NCBI GenBank assembly: GCA_029862005.1
Contig: JAOTYD010000002.1
Span: 1 to 64,000 of the forward strand
Length of the DNA stretch: 64,000 bases
From: Gammaproteobacteria bacterium
Lineage (GTDB): Bacteria; Pseudomonadota; Gammaproteobacteria; GCA-001735895
Reading direction: 5' to 3'
The notes below the pieces were generated by a model that saw only the letters and a list, made by a program, of their open reading frames with translations, had not been told where the DNA came from and searched no databases. Below are positions 1 through 8,738 of the stretch, in pieces. A program made the translations under genes and the position numbers. The first letter of the stretch is position 1. Each line of letters opens with the position of its first letter.

Positions 1-1
1 A

Positions 2-196
2 GTGGTTGAAAATGACGACGGTGATGAAGTTATGAGCACCATACTACCGGCTTTTGATGACGACGAACCTCGCCCAACTTCATTGACAATTCCCGATGGT
101 TATATCGCGCTAACCGGCGAATGGAAGTTTGAAATTCTTGCCAGGGAGGAAAATGGCAATAAAACAGCAGTCGAAAGTTGTTTTGAAGTGATTTAG
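2..196 (+). CDS. C-terminal part of an unknown protein (cut by window edge)
   Basis: Sixty-four codons are visible, open from the first bases of the window to a TAG at 194-196, so the true start is almost certainly upstream. The visible part is acidic (several Asp/Glu runs) and ends in an alternating hydrophobic/polar stretch (WKFEILAREENG) that would suit the last strands of a beta-sandwich domain. No motif is recognised. A hairpin terminator follows at 216-237, which marks this as the end of a transcription unit. The GTG at position 2 should not be taken as the start. Function unknown. Confidence 0.5.
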   Translation: MVENDDGDEVMSTILPAFDDDEPRPTSLTIPDGYIALTGEWKFEILAREENGNKTAVESCFEVI

Positions 197-215
197 CTCT
201 AATAGGTACTTCGAG

Positions 216-245
216 TCCTCTCCCGCAAGGGAGAGGATCTATTTT
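216..245 (+). terminator. Rho-independent terminator
   Basis: A perfect 9-bp stem (TCCTCTCCC / GGGAGAGGA, 216-224 and 229-237) closes on a GCAA tetraloop and is followed by a T-rich tail (TCTATTTT). It lies 20 bases after the stop of the truncated gene and before the HEAT-repeat gene. Confidence 0.75.
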
Positions 246-262
246 GGTATAAATTAACCGAT

Positions 263-1060
263 ATGGACACAGTCAAAACTACAGCGTTAACGTTTATCAC
301 GATTGTCGCCTGCCTGATGCTGCTGCTGGCTCCGGATAGCTACCGGGGCGAGGCACCAATAAGCGGCAGGCTACCTGACAAGCAGGATTTAACGGCGATC
401 AGCCAGCCGCAAACCGCTTTCCGTATCGAGCGCGAACAACCTGAATCGGTCGATTTAGATGAATCGCTGCTGATCGAGCGGGATAAGCCCGAATCCATGA
501 CTGATTCACCGCCGGCAACGCAAGCGGCGGACTGGACACTGATTCTCTACCCGGAGCTTGCCCGGATCGAAGCGCTGGAGAATCAATCCACGGATACAGC
601 CTCCAGTGAGCTTTCGCCGATGCTGTCCAACGACGATCCGGTGATCCGCCTCGCCGCGATTGAATCGCTGGGGGATATGACCAATCAGCATAACATTCCA
701 GCGCTGTCGGCAGCATTGAACGACTCCAATCCTCAATTGCGCATCGCAGTGCTCGAGGCACTGGCGCTACAGGAAGATGAATCGGTGGTGAGCAGTATCG
801 AGCCTTATCTATACGATGAATACCGCAAAGTCAGAGTGGCTGCGATCGAGGCACTCGCAGAGCTCGAGAGCGAAACCGCGGTGCCTGCGTTGGCGGGACT
901 TTTATCCGACCCGGATACGCTGATCCGGCATCACGCGGTCAATGCGCTGGGTGATATTGGTGGCATAAGCGCAATTTCGTATCTAATGCAGGCGCGCTAC
1001 GATCCGGACGAGACGATTCGGGCGAACGCCGAAGCTATTTTGATCGAACTGGATAGTTAG
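263..1060 (+). CDS. Membrane-anchored or exported HEAT-repeat protein
   Basis: 265 aa. Residues about 5-24 form one hydrophobic segment (ALTFITIVACLMLLLAP) that acts as a signal anchor or uncleaved signal peptide. A low-complexity acidic linker follows to about residue 95, then roughly five HEAT/PBS-type helical repeats from about 105 to the end, recognisable by the recurring pattern DPxxxIRxxAxxALGxIG. Such repeats are protein-interaction scaffolds; nothing catalytic is visible. A TATAAA-like -10 at 248-253 precedes the ATG. It converges on erpA with a 10-bp gap. The family is clear but the partner and role are unknown. Confidence 0.75.
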   Translation: MDTVKTTALTFITIVACLMLLLAPDSYRGEAPISGRLPDKQDLTAISQPQTAFRIEREQPESVDLDESLLIERDKPESMTDSPPATQAADWTLILYPELARIEALENQSTDTASSELSPMLSNDDPVIRLAAIESLGDMTNQHNIPALSAALNDSNPQLRIAVLEALALQEDESVVSSIEPYLYDEYRKVRVAAIEALAELESETAVPALAGLLSDPDTLIRHHAVNALGDIGGISAISYLMQARYDPDETIRANAEAILIELDS

Positions 1061-1070
1061 GGGCTGCTGT

Positions 1071-1454
1071 TTAAATCGAAAACGACGCGCCGCAACCACA
1101 GGTCGAGGTTGCATTCGGATTGTTGACAACGAACATCGCGCCTTCGAGTCCCTCGCGATAGTCGACCTCGGAACCTGCCAGCAACTGGTAGCTTTTCTGG
1201 TCGATAATCAGCGTAACCCCGTCTTTTGCAACGGTTTTATCAGTCGGTTTAACTTCTTCGTCGAGCGAAAAGGTGTACTGAAATCCGGAGCAGCCGCCGC
1301 CATAGACCGACACCCGCAGCATCAGGTCGGGATTGCCTTCCTCGGCCTGGATCGCCTTGAGCTTGTTGACCGCGGAATCAGAAAATTCAAGCAGAACGTC
1401 ACCGGAAGCGGGTCCCAGTGCCATGCCAAAATTCGCGTCGATGATTACTTCCAT
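1071..1454 (-). CDS. erpA: Iron-sulfur cluster insertion protein ErpA (A-type carrier)
   Basis: 127 aa. A-type Fe-S carrier that hands [4Fe-4S] clusters to apoproteins, classically the isoprenoid enzymes IspG and IspH. The three cluster cysteines are present: one in GGGCSGFQY (mid-protein) and two in the C-terminal STCGCGASF. The body matches HesB/IscA proteins of about 110 aa; the first 18 or so residues are a short extension, so a later start is possible. It is the last gene of the argC / DUF6776 / bactofilin run on this strand, an order common in gammaproteobacteria. ErpA rather than IscA is inferred from that context and the absence of isc genes. Confidence 0.88.
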   Translation of the reverse strand: MEVIIDANFGMALGPASGDVLLEFSDSAVNKLKAIQAEEGNPDLMLRVSVYGGGCSGFQYTFSLDEEVKPTDKTVAKDGVTLIIDQKSYQLLAGSEVDYREGLEGAMFVVNNPNATSTCGCGASFSI

Positions 1455-1505
1455 AGCGTTACTCGTTAAAACTGCGCTTCAGGCGATCGATAATACCACT
1501 TAGAG

Positions 1506-1964
1506 TTAATTATCGGCTACCGGTTCAACCTTATTGCTGCCGTGATTGTTATTGCCTTCACGATTGTTCGATTTGTCTTCGAGGCGCTTCGGCAACTGTT
1601 CACCCTGGGGCTGGTGCACAAGGCCGCCATTGACTTCGGCGCCGATCGCCATTTCGATCAGATTATAGTAAACGCTGCCCTTGATCCTCGATTTGGGCGC
1701 CAGTTCGACGCGTGTCGAGCCATAGACGTCACCGACGATCTCGCCATTAAGCACCATGTTGGGCACCTTGACTTCGCCCTCGATACAACCAAATTCACTG
1801 AGGATGAGGATAGCGGTACTGCCTTGCTCGGCAACCACGTTACCATTAATAGTGCCATCGACATGCAGACCACCCGAAAAAACGAGGTCACCGTTAATCT
1901 CGGTGCCCTGGCCGACGAGTGTATCTATCCGAGCTGCGCTAAAACCTTTCTTTCTACCAAACAT
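1506..1964 (-). CDS. Bactofilin (polymer-forming cytoskeletal protein)
   Basis: 152 aa. Residues about 12-110 form the bactofilin domain, a right-handed beta-helix that polymerises into filaments without nucleotide; the regular spacing of Gly and hydrophobic residues (DTLVGQGTEINGDLVFSGGL, then GxIxGxV rungs) shows it. The tail from about 115 is Gln/Asn-rich and probably disordered. The N-terminal MFGRKKG is short and basic, as usual for membrane-associating bactofilins. The ATG directly abuts the TAA of the upstream DUF6776 gene (TAAATG), so translation is probably coupled. The likely role is scaffolding of envelope or polar structures. Confidence 0.88.
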   Translation of the reverse strand: MFGRKKGFSAARIDTLVGQGTEINGDLVFSGGLHVDGTINGNVVAEQGSTAILILSEFGCIEGEVKVPNMVLNGEIVGDVYGSTRVELAPKSRIKGSVYYNLIEMAIGAEVNGGLVHQPQGEQLPKRLEDKSNNREGNNNHGSNKVEPVADN

Positions 1965-2690
1965 TTATACTCCTTCGGACAGTACCTGCGTCCATGAAAT
2001 TGTTTCCGAAAATGATTTTACCTTCTTTGTAGTTGGTTTGATGCCTATTTCAACCTCGAAAGGCTCGAAATCTTCGGGCAGGGCTATGTCACCCTCAAAA
2101 ACCTGGAAGTACTTGAATGAAAACTTGGTGACTTTCCCCGAATTTTCAAGGGCCAGGTCAATTAATTTCAACTCGCTGACGCCACCCGCCGTCTCTCCAC
2201 GAATGCGGACATCAGCGCCGCCACTGATCTTCCTGGTACTTTTGCCGCTCTTGGTCAGAATCATTTTATAACTATACTGGTTCTGGCTGTTCTTTTTTCG
2301 CATTACGAAGGACTGCAGGTTAACACCTAAAGCGGCATCCTTGGGAGACACGATGCCACGGTAGAACGCCAGTTCTTCCTTTTGCGCCAACAGCTCCTGC
2401 TGCAATTTTATCAACTCCTGGTTGGCGAGTTCGTAGGCATCACGCTCGATCTTGCTGCTACCGTCGAGATGTGCGTTTTTCTGCAACAGGTTATGGTTAC
2501 GAGTTTCGAGCTCGGCAATGCGACTGACCAGGGTTTCACGCTCGAGTTGCACTTGCTCCAGTTCATAGGATTGATAGTCCCGACCCAGGTAAAAAAACAT
2601 CGCCATCATCAGAACCAGCAATACGACCGTGAGCCAAACCACCCAGGGCCGGTGTTGCCGGACCTGAAATCCTTTATGCAGGCTACTCAA
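1965..2690 (-). CDS. DUF6776-type membrane coiled-coil protein
   Basis: 241 aa. One transmembrane helix at about residues 18-38 ([20 protein letters not shown]) is followed by a coiled coil at about 45-115 with heptad Leu/Glu spacing, then a mainly beta C-terminal region. The bulk should be periplasmic. The start overlaps the argC stop by 4 bases and its own stop abuts the bactofilin ATG, so the three are co-translated. The same neighbour set (ArgC, this family, bactofilin, ErpA) recurs in Pseudomonas-like genomes. A membrane partner of the bactofilin filament is a reasonable inference, not a demonstrated role. Confidence 0.75.
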   Translation of the reverse strand: MSSLHKGFQVRQHRPWVVWLTVVLLVLMMAMFFYLGRDYQSYELEQVQLERETLVSRIAELETRNHNLLQKNAHLDGSSKIERDAYELANQELIKLQQELLAQKEELAFYRGIVSPKDAALGVNLQSFVMRKKNSQNQYSYKMILTKSGKSTRKISGGADVRIRGETAGGVSELKLIDLALENSGKVTKFSFKYFQVFEGDIALPEDFEPFEVEIGIKPTTKKVKSFSETISWTQVLSEGV

Positions 2691-3715
2691 GGCATCATCC
2701 CCACGGCGTCAAGCCCGGCAGTTTCATCCAGGCCAAACATCAGATTCATATTCTGGATTGCCTGTCCGGCTGCACCTTTTACCAGATTGTCCTCTACCGA
2801 CAGCACGACATACTTGTTGGCAGCCTCTAGGTAATGTACCGCTATGCGGCAGATATTGGAACCGCGGACGCTGCGGGTCTCAGGATGCGCGCCCGCCGGC
2901 ATCACGTCAACAAAAGGTTCGCTGCGGTAATAATCCTCGTACAGGCTCTGCACCGGGTCCGCCGAATCCCTTGCATCGGCGTAAACGGTCGCGTGAATGC
3001 CGCGAATCATCGGCATCAGGTGCGGAGTAAATACGAGATCGGCTTCCGCATCGAGAGTTTGCAGGATTGCTTTTATTTCAGGCAGATGGCGATGTCCGGA
3101 GACCGCGTAAGCCTTGACGGATTCAGTGACTTCGCAGAAACCCTTACCGATACTGGCATTACGACCGGCACCGCTGGTTCCCGATTTACAATCGGCTATG
3201 ATTGATCCGGGTTCAATCAAGCGGTTAACCAGCAGCGGAATCAGTGCGAGTATAACGGAGGTCGGATAGCAGCCCGGGTTCGCAACCAGGCGCGCGTCCC
3301 GAATCGCCTCGCGGTTCAATTCGGGCAAGCCATAAACAGCCTCGTCAACCAGCTCCGGACAGGCATGGGTCGCGCCGTACCATTGTTCCCAGGTCGGAAC
3401 ATGCTTAATCCTGAAATCCGCTGCCAGGTCAATAATCCTGATGCCGGCGGCAAGCAATTCCGCGGCCTGGTTCATCGCGGTTGTATTGGGTGTCGCAAAA
3501 AACACGAGATCACAGTCCCGGTAGGAATCCACGGCGGGCTCACTGAAATTCAGGTCAACCAGGCCGCGGAGATTCGGAAACAGTTCAGCAACGGCATTAC
3601 CGGCCTCGCTGCGGGAGGTTATAACTTCTACGCGGGCATGCGGATGCTGCGCCAGCAAACGCATCAATTCCACACCGGTATACCCAGTACCACCAATTAT
3701 TCCAATCTTTATCAT
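2687..3715 (-). CDS. argC: N-acetyl-gamma-glutamyl-phosphate reductase
   Basis: 342 aa, normal for type-1 ArgC. Third step of arginine biosynthesis: NADPH-dependent reduction of N-acetylglutamyl phosphate to the semialdehyde. The N-terminal Rossmann motif [17 protein letters not shown] and the catalytic cysteine in ANPGCYPTS are intact, as is the GTSGAGR segment. First gene of the four-gene minus-strand run ending with erpA, divergent from hemJ. Function is assigned with high certainty from motifs and length. Confidence 0.95.
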   Translation of the reverse strand: MIKIGIIGGTGYTGVELMRLLAQHPHARVEVITSRSEAGNAVAELFPNLRGLVDLNFSEPAVDSYRDCDLVFFATPNTTAMNQAAELLAAGIRIIDLAADFRIKHVPTWEQWYGATHACPELVDEAVYGLPELNREAIRDARLVANPGCYPTSVILALIPLLVNRLIEPGSIIADCKSGTSGAGRNASIGKGFCEVTESVKAYAVSGHRHLPEIKAILQTLDAEADLVFTPHLMPMIRGIHATVYADARDSADPVQSLYEDYYRSEPFVDVMPAGAHPETRSVRGSNICRIAVHYLEAANKYVVLSVEDNLVKGAAGQAIQNMNLMFGLDETAGLDAVGMMP

Positions 3716-3832
3716 TCTATTGTTCAGGTCATGTCGCTAAAATGGACGCAGCATTATACATAGACCGTATTTGGGCAACATAAAAAGCGCCAGTTTACAG
3801 TCATTTAGCACACCTTTCTAAGAGATTCTTTA

Positions 3833-4255
3833 ATGATTTGGATCAAAGCATTTCATATTGTATTCATGGTGGCCTGGTTTGCCGGCATATTTTACCTGCC
3901 GCGCCTGTTTGTTAACCACGCGATGGCCGAAGAAGAAGCTGTCAAAGCCCGCCTGGCGCTGATGGAAGCCAAACTGTACCGATTCATCACGCCATGGATG
4001 CTGTTGACGATAGTTTTCGGGCTCTGGTTGCTGTTCGACTACGCCTGGGCAGCTTTTTCCCAGACGTGGTGGCTTCATCTGAAACTGGCCCTGGTCGTGC
4101 TGTTGATCGCTTATCATTTTTACTGTGGCAAGATTATCCGTGATTTTGCCAGTAATCGCTACCAGCGCTCGCACGTCTGGTTCCGTTGGTTCAATGAGTT
4201 ACCGGTACTGGTGCTGTTTGCCGTGGTCATCCTGGCCGTGGTCAAACCGTTCTGA
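3833..4255 (+). CDS. hemJ: Protoporphyrinogen IX oxidase HemJ
   Basis: 140 aa integral membrane protein with four predicted helices. HemJ oxidises protoporphyrinogen IX to protoporphyrin IX in haem synthesis and replaces HemG or HemY in many proteobacteria. The family signature is the N-terminal KAFHIVFMVAWFAGIFYLPR, with the conserved His in the first helix, and a later Lys in LHLKLALV. It is divergent from argC, a common arrangement. A strong double hairpin follows the stop. Confidence 0.92.
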   Translation: MIWIKAFHIVFMVAWFAGIFYLPRLFVNHAMAEEEAVKARLALMEAKLYRFITPWMLLTIVFGLWLLFDYAWAAFSQTWWLHLKLALVVLLIAYHFYCGKIIRDFASNRYQRSHVWFRWFNELPVLVLFAVVILAVVKPF

Positions 4256-4313
4256 GGTTTGCGCCAGATTACGCAGGCAGGCCCGAATCTTGAGATCGCA
4301 GCACCCTAACAAG

Positions 4314-4366
4314 ATCCCGGACAAGTGCTTCGCACTTTCCGGGATGAGGCCGCTTTTGGCGGCCTC
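4314..4366. terminator. Double hairpin between convergent hemJ and ptsP; first hairpin REP-like
   Basis: Hairpin 1: arms 4314-4328 and 4332-4345 pair over 14 bp with one bulged C and a TTC loop. Hairpin 2: an 8-bp perfect stem GAGGCCGC / GCGGCCTC at 4346-4353 and 4359-4366 with loop TTTTG. The second overlaps the last two bases of the ptsP stop codon. There is no long T-run, so these may be bidirectional terminators or a repeated extragenic palindrome that stabilises the 3' ends. Confidence 0.6.
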
Positions 4367-6626
4367 ACTTACCGGCCCTGATGAAGCCGCCAAGACCACG
4401 TTCTTCCAGCTTGCCCGCGTACATTTCACGCACCAGGAATGCATCCGACAGGGCAAGTGCCTCCTGCAGGGACTCTGTCAATTCAGAGTAGCTAAATGAT
4501 CTAATCACTTTCTTCGCGCGCAGCAGACTGCCTACACTCATCGACAGGCTGTTAATTCCCATACCCAGTAAAGCCATCACCCCGAGTGGATCGCCCGCCA
4601 GTTCGCCACAAACGCTTACCGGGGTATCGCTAACCGACGCACCCTGCACGATCTGGCACATAGCTTTCAGTACCGACGGATGCAGCGACGAATACAGGTC
4701 GGCGACATTTTCATTATTGCGATCAACTGCAAGCAGGTACTGGGTCAAATCGTTGGTGCCTATCGATACAAAATCAACCACTGAACAGATGTCTTCAATC
4801 TGGTAGACCGCCGATGGCACTTCTATCATCGCACCGATTTTGGGGAGCCATATTTTTTCACCCACTTCCTCCTCGATTTCGGCGCGCACGCGATTGATCA
4901 ACACCAGCGACTCGTCCACTTCACTTCTACTACTGATCATCGGCAGTAGAATCTCAAGATTATTGATACCGACATTTGCCCGAATCATGGCGCGCACCTG
5001 GGTCACAAAAATCTCGGGATGATCCAGCGTTATGCGAACACCGCGCCAGCCCAGAAACGGGTTAGCCTCGTAAATCGGGAAATAGCTTAGTGGCTTGTCT
5101 CCACCAACGTCGAGGGTGCGCAGCGCGACCGGCATTCCCTTGAAGGTTTCCAGCACGGTGCGGTAAATCAGGTACTGCTCTTCCTCGCTCGGGAAACGAT
5201 CGCGGATCTGAAACGGGATTTCGGTCCGATACAAACCCACCCCTTCCGCACCGCTGCGCAACGACGGTGTGTGATCGGACATTAATCCTGAATTGACCAT
5301 CAGCGTGACCTGGTGTTTGTCGGTTGTCACCGCGGGCTGGCCCTTGAGACTTAGCAAGTCCTTTTCGATCGCCGCTTCTTCCTCGATGTACTGGCTGTAC
5401 TCGTCGAGTATCGACTTGTCCGGATTGATAAACGCGGATCCGTTATAACCGTCGACAACCAGGTCGATCCCGTCGAGCTGCTTGATCGGCAAATTCGGAA
5501 CACCCATGACCGCCGGAATACCCAGCGCATGCGCGAGGATCGCGACATGCGAGGAACTGCTGCCATGTGCAGAGACAATGCCACTAAGGCATTCGAGGGG
5601 TACGTCAGCCAGGTCGGTGGCGGTGACTTCGTCGCCAATCAGTATGGTTTGATCAGGAAAGTCAAGGTAAGTACTCTGCTCCAGCATCAACTTGCGCAGC
5701 ACCCGTAATCCAAGATCACGGATATCGTTTGCACGCTCGGCCAGGTATCGATCCTCCATCTGCGTAAACACGTAAGCATGTTGTTCGATCGTGTCCCGCC
5801 AGCTGGACGGGGCCCAGTTACCTGCCTCGATGCCTTGCTCGGTATCGTCGATCAGGGAGCCACCCGTCAACATCTGTGCGTAAGCCAGGAACAGTGCACA
5901 TTCTTCTTCCGGTAGCGTCGCACGCATCTTTTCCGCCTGCTCGGTCAGCTCTTCGCAAACCTTGCGCACCGCTTCCCGAAAGCTTTTCAATTCGCCATCG
6001 ATGTCGTCGGTTTTCTTGTCCGGGACCGATTCAAGATTAACGCCGCGGTTGAGCAACATCGCGACGCCTATCGCCATCCCCGGGGCGCCCGCAACCCCTT
6101 TGATCATATGGCTAGGTGACTCGGTGCTGAAGCGGCTCTTGCTCTCGGCGCGCTCGATCGAGGTTGCGAGTTGCGCAGCGAGCGTTGTTAAAAAAGCCTC
6201 CTCGTCTTCATTAAATGCGTTTTCCGCGCGTTGCACGGAGATGACCCCCAGAACCTCGCGATGAGCGATTATCGGCACGCCGAGCAGAACTGGGAAATCG
6301 ACTTCGCCCGAATCCGGGACGAGTAAAAATTTCTTGTGCTTTGGTGCATCGAGCAGGTTCATCGCCTCGGCCCGGGCGGCAATGGTGCCGATCAATCCCT
6401 GTCCCAGTTTTCTTTCTACCTTGCCGATAATGGCAGGATTCAGTCCATTACTGGCCTTCAAAATCATCACACCGGGATCACTTTCCTTGGCCAGGAAGAT
6501 CGAACAGGCCTGGGCCTTGAGGTCCTGTATCAGGCTTTCGGTTATCAACAGCAAGGCACTATCGGTATCAGGAGCCCGGTTTACCTCCTGAACGATACGT
6601 TGCAACCTGTGTATCATCGATGCCAA
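4365..6626 (-). CDS. ptsP: Phosphoenolpyruvate-protein phosphotransferase PtsP (EI-Ntr)
   Basis: 753 aa. First enzyme of the nitrogen-related PTS, which moves phosphate from PEP to NPr and on to EIIA-Ntr and controls potassium and nitrogen physiology. An N-terminal GAF domain (about 15-165) is the hallmark of PtsP against sugar enzyme I. Then come the PtsI N-terminal helical region (from about 175), the phosphohistidine domain with the active His in GSSSSHVAILAHALGIPA (about 360), and the PEP-binding TIM barrel with LRTLDVGGDKP and the acid/base Cys in VSVCGELAGDP. It lies 23 bp after rppH, the standard gammaproteobacterial rppH-ptsP pair. NPr and EIIA are not in the window. Confidence 0.95.
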   Translation of the reverse strand: MASMIHRLQRIVQEVNRAPDTDSALLLITESLIQDLKAQACSIFLAKESDPGVMILKASNGLNPAIIGKVERKLGQGLIGTIAARAEAMNLLDAPKHKKFLLVPDSGEVDFPVLLGVPIIAHREVLGVISVQRAENAFNEDEEAFLTTLAAQLATSIERAESKSRFSTESPSHMIKGVAGAPGMAIGVAMLLNRGVNLESVPDKKTDDIDGELKSFREAVRKVCEELTEQAEKMRATLPEEECALFLAYAQMLTGGSLIDDTEQGIEAGNWAPSSWRDTIEQHAYVFTQMEDRYLAERANDIRDLGLRVLRKLMLEQSTYLDFPDQTILIGDEVTATDLADVPLECLSGIVSAHGSSSSHVAILAHALGIPAVMGVPNLPIKQLDGIDLVVDGYNGSAFINPDKSILDEYSQYIEEEAAIEKDLLSLKGQPAVTTDKHQVTLMVNSGLMSDHTPSLRSGAEGVGLYRTEIPFQIRDRFPSEEEQYLIYRTVLETFKGMPVALRTLDVGGDKPLSYFPIYEANPFLGWRGVRITLDHPEIFVTQVRAMIRANVGINNLEILLPMISSRSEVDESLVLINRVRAEIEEEVGEKIWLPKIGAMIEVPSAVYQIEDICSVVDFVSIGTNDLTQYLLAVDRNNENVADLYSSLHPSVLKAMCQIVQGASVSDTPVSVCGELAGDPLGVMALLGMGINSLSMSVGSLLRAKKVIRSFSYSELTESLQEALALSDAFLVREMYAGKLEERGLGGFIRAGK

Positions 6627-6649
6627 TATTTATTCCCCGGAGATAAAGT

Positions 6650-7141
6650 TCAGGCGTCTGTCGCTGCGTCCGACGTCGGTAACCTGGACTCGAGTTGTGC
6701 CAGCGCGCACTGGTACACGCGGCGTTTGAAAAAGACGACGTTTTCTACCGGATACCAGTATTCAACCCATTCCCAGTGATCGAATTCGGGTGAGCCGGAT
6801 GCGCCCAGGTTGAAACTGTCTTCATCGGCTTCGAGTTGCAGCAGGTACCAGAGCTGCTTCTGGCCGATGCAGCGCGGCTCACAGCGGCGCATCAACCGTT
6901 TTGGCAGCTTGTAGCGCAACCAGCTATCGGTAGCACCCAGTAGCGACACGTGGTCGGACTCCAGACCGGTTTCTTCCCAGAGCTCGCGATACATGGCGTC
7001 CATCGGGTTTTCGTCGACGGCGATACCGCCCTGTGGAAACTGCCATGCATCCTGCCCGATACGTCGTGCCCACATCACCTGTCCGTCACTATTGCACAGT
7101 ATTATTCCGACGTTCGCGCGGTAGCCATCCGGGTCAATCAT
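6650..7141 (-). CDS. rppH: RNA 5'-pyrophosphohydrolase RppH (NudH)
   Basis: 163 aa from the ATG at 7141, which gives the conserved N-terminus [15 protein letters not shown]; the frame stays open upstream but that stretch has no homology expected for the family. RppH removes pyrophosphate from mRNA 5' ends to start RNase E decay. The Nudix box [17 protein letters not shown] followed by WEETGL has all catalytic glutamates. Other RppH marks are QFPQGG and WLRYKLPKR. Divergent from the HAD hydrolase with about 90 bp between starts, and upstream of ptsP. Confidence 0.93.
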   Translation of the reverse strand: MIDPDGYRANVGIILCNSDGQVMWARRIGQDAWQFPQGGIAVDENPMDAMYRELWEETGLESDHVSLLGATDSWLRYKLPKRLMRRCEPRCIGQKQLWYLLQLEADEDSFNLGASGSPEFDHWEWVEYWYPVENVVFFKRRVYQCALAQLESRLPTSDAATDA

Positions 7142-7233
7142 TTCGCTGGTCACCTTAAATCGTATAGAATCTGGGCCGCCCATTCTGACATAGACATTCA
7201 GAACGCAGCAAGTTGAGACATTGGAATTCAAGC

Positions 7234-7887
7234 ATGACACTCGCAATTTTTGATCTTGACCATACCCTGGTAAACGGTGATAGCGACTACCTCTGGGGGG
7301 AATACATGGTTAAAACCGGAATCGTCAACGAGCAGGAATACCGTGCTCGCAACGAGGATTTTTATCGCGATTACCAGCGCGGTACGCTCGACAGTGATCG
7401 CTATCTCGAATTCGCACTCGAGCCGCTGACGCATTACACCATTGCGGAACTGCATGCATGGCGCGAGGACTACGTGGATACATGGATTAAACCGATCATT
7501 GCACCCGGCACCCCTAATTTACTCGATAGTCATCGTTCCCGAAGCCATGAATTGCTCATAATCAGTGCAACCAACCTGTTCATTACCGAACCCATTGCGC
7601 AAATACTCGGGGTGCCGACGGTACTGGCTACCGAACCCGAGATCATCGATAACCGCTACACGGGTCGCTTCCTCGGTACCCCCACCTACCAGGAGGGCAA
7701 GGTCACAGTCTTAAAAGAGTGGCTCAGCGACAGCAATCATGACCTCGATGGCAGTTATTTTTACAGCGACTCGATTAACGATATCTCGCTACTCGAACTG
7801 GTTGATATACCGGTGGCGGTCAATCCGGATGAGGACCTGAAAGCCATCGCGCAAGCCAGGAACTGGAAAATGATCGACCTGCTTTGA
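7234..7887 (+). CDS. HAD-IB family phosphatase (SerB-like)
   Basis: 217 aa from ATG 7234 ([18 protein letters not shown]); the frame extends 7 codons upstream but motif I sits right at this start. Motif I DLDHT carries the nucleophile Asp, motif II is ISATN, and motif IV is [12 protein letters not shown] cap region of about 90 residues separates motifs I and II. In Pseudomonas the gene beside rppH-ptsP is of this type and is often labelled histidinol- or phosphoserine-phosphatase. The substrate cannot be told from the sequence. Confidence 0.82.
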   Translation: MTLAIFDLDHTLVNGDSDYLWGEYMVKTGIVNEQEYRARNEDFYRDYQRGTLDSDRYLEFALEPLTHYTIAELHAWREDYVDTWIKPIIAPGTPNLLDSHRSRSHELLIISATNLFITEPIAQILGVPTVLATEPEIIDNRYTGRFLGTPTYQEGKVTVLKEWLSDSNHDLDGSYFYSDSINDISLLELVDIPVAVNPDEDLKAIAQARNWKMIDLL

Positions 7888-7945
7888 CCTTCAAATTCCA
7901 GGTTGTCGATACGAACTACCCAGTTGGAAAAAGCTTAAACCACGA

Positions 7946-8512
7946 TCAGGCTTTGGGTAAGGTCACGCCTTTCTGTCCCTGGTACTTGCCGCCCCGGTCC
8001 TTGTACGAGACTTCGCAAACCTCATCGGACTCGTAGAACAGCATTTGCGCAATCCCCTCATTGGCGTAAATCTTCGCCGGTAAAGGGGTTGTATTGGAAA
8101 ATTCCAGTGTCACGTGTCCCTCCCATTCTGGCTCCAGTGGCGTGACGTTAACTATAATGCCGCAACGCGCATAGGTGGATTTGCCGAGACAGATTGTCAG
8201 CACACTGCGGGGTATGCGGAAGTATTCCACGGTGCGTGCCAGCGCAAACGAATTGGGCGGAATAATGCAGACATCAGATTGCAGATCGACGAAACTTTCG
8301 TCGTCGAAATTCTTCGGGTCGACGATCGCCGAGTTGATATTGGTGAAAATTTTAAATTCGTTAGCACAGCGGACATCGTAGCCGTAACTCGAGGTGCCGT
8401 AGGAAATAATACGACCATTTCCGGACTCCCGGATCTGCCCGGATTCGAAGGGTTCGATCATCCCTTCTGTCACCGCCATGTGCCGTATCCACCGGTCTGA
8501 TTTAATACTCAC
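7946..8512 (-). CDS. dcd: dCTP deaminase
   Basis: 188 aa, the usual length. Deaminates dCTP to dUTP, feeding thymidylate synthesis. Conserved stretches are the N-terminal [57 protein letters not shown] (split here only by description) with the catalytic Glu, and the C-terminal KGVTLPKA. In many gammaproteobacteria dcd sits right beside apbC; here about 5.4 kb of accessory genes lie between. Confidence 0.95.
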   Translation of the reverse strand: MSIKSDRWIRHMAVTEGMIEPFESGQIRESGNGRIISYGTSSYGYDVRCANEFKIFTNINSAIVDPKNFDDESFVDLQSDVCIIPPNSFALARTVEYFRIPRSVLTICLGKSTYARCGIIVNVTPLEPEWEGHVTLEFSNTTPLPAKIYANEGIAQMLFYESDEVCEVSYKDRGGKYQGQKGVTLPKA

Positions 8513-8644
8513 GGGTTTTTCTCTGAAAAAGTGGCAGTATATCTGCTACCGGGTGCGGGCGTCGATGGCGTTTCGATCCTTGGCGCGGGCCCGGCAAACT
8601 CATTAATCCCTCTCGACTGCCGGTAAAGCCCTGCTAACGCGCTT

Positions 8645-8671
8645 TAAGGCTTTGCGACGGTTTGCCGATAA
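8645..8671 (+). promoter_or_regulatory. Putative sigma-28 (FliA) promoter for the hybrid histidine kinase
   Basis: TAAGGCTT at 8645-8652, exactly 11 bases, then GCCGATAA at 8664-8671. The E. coli-type FliA consensus is TAAAGTTT-N11-GCCGATAA, so 14 of 16 positions match and the -10 is perfect. Transcription would start near 8678. That places the kinase start downstream, at ATG 8739, and implies control with the late flagellar genes. Confidence 0.6.
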
Positions 8672-8738
8672 CAATATGATGGTGGTTTCAACTCAATTTC
8701 AGCATAAATCTTCACGACGGTTCAGGAAACTGGGGCAG

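Noticed and set aside
1542-1997. Plus-strand frame opposite the bactofilin gene
   Set aside because: The minus strand encodes a clear bactofilin with coupled neighbours, so this is a shadow.
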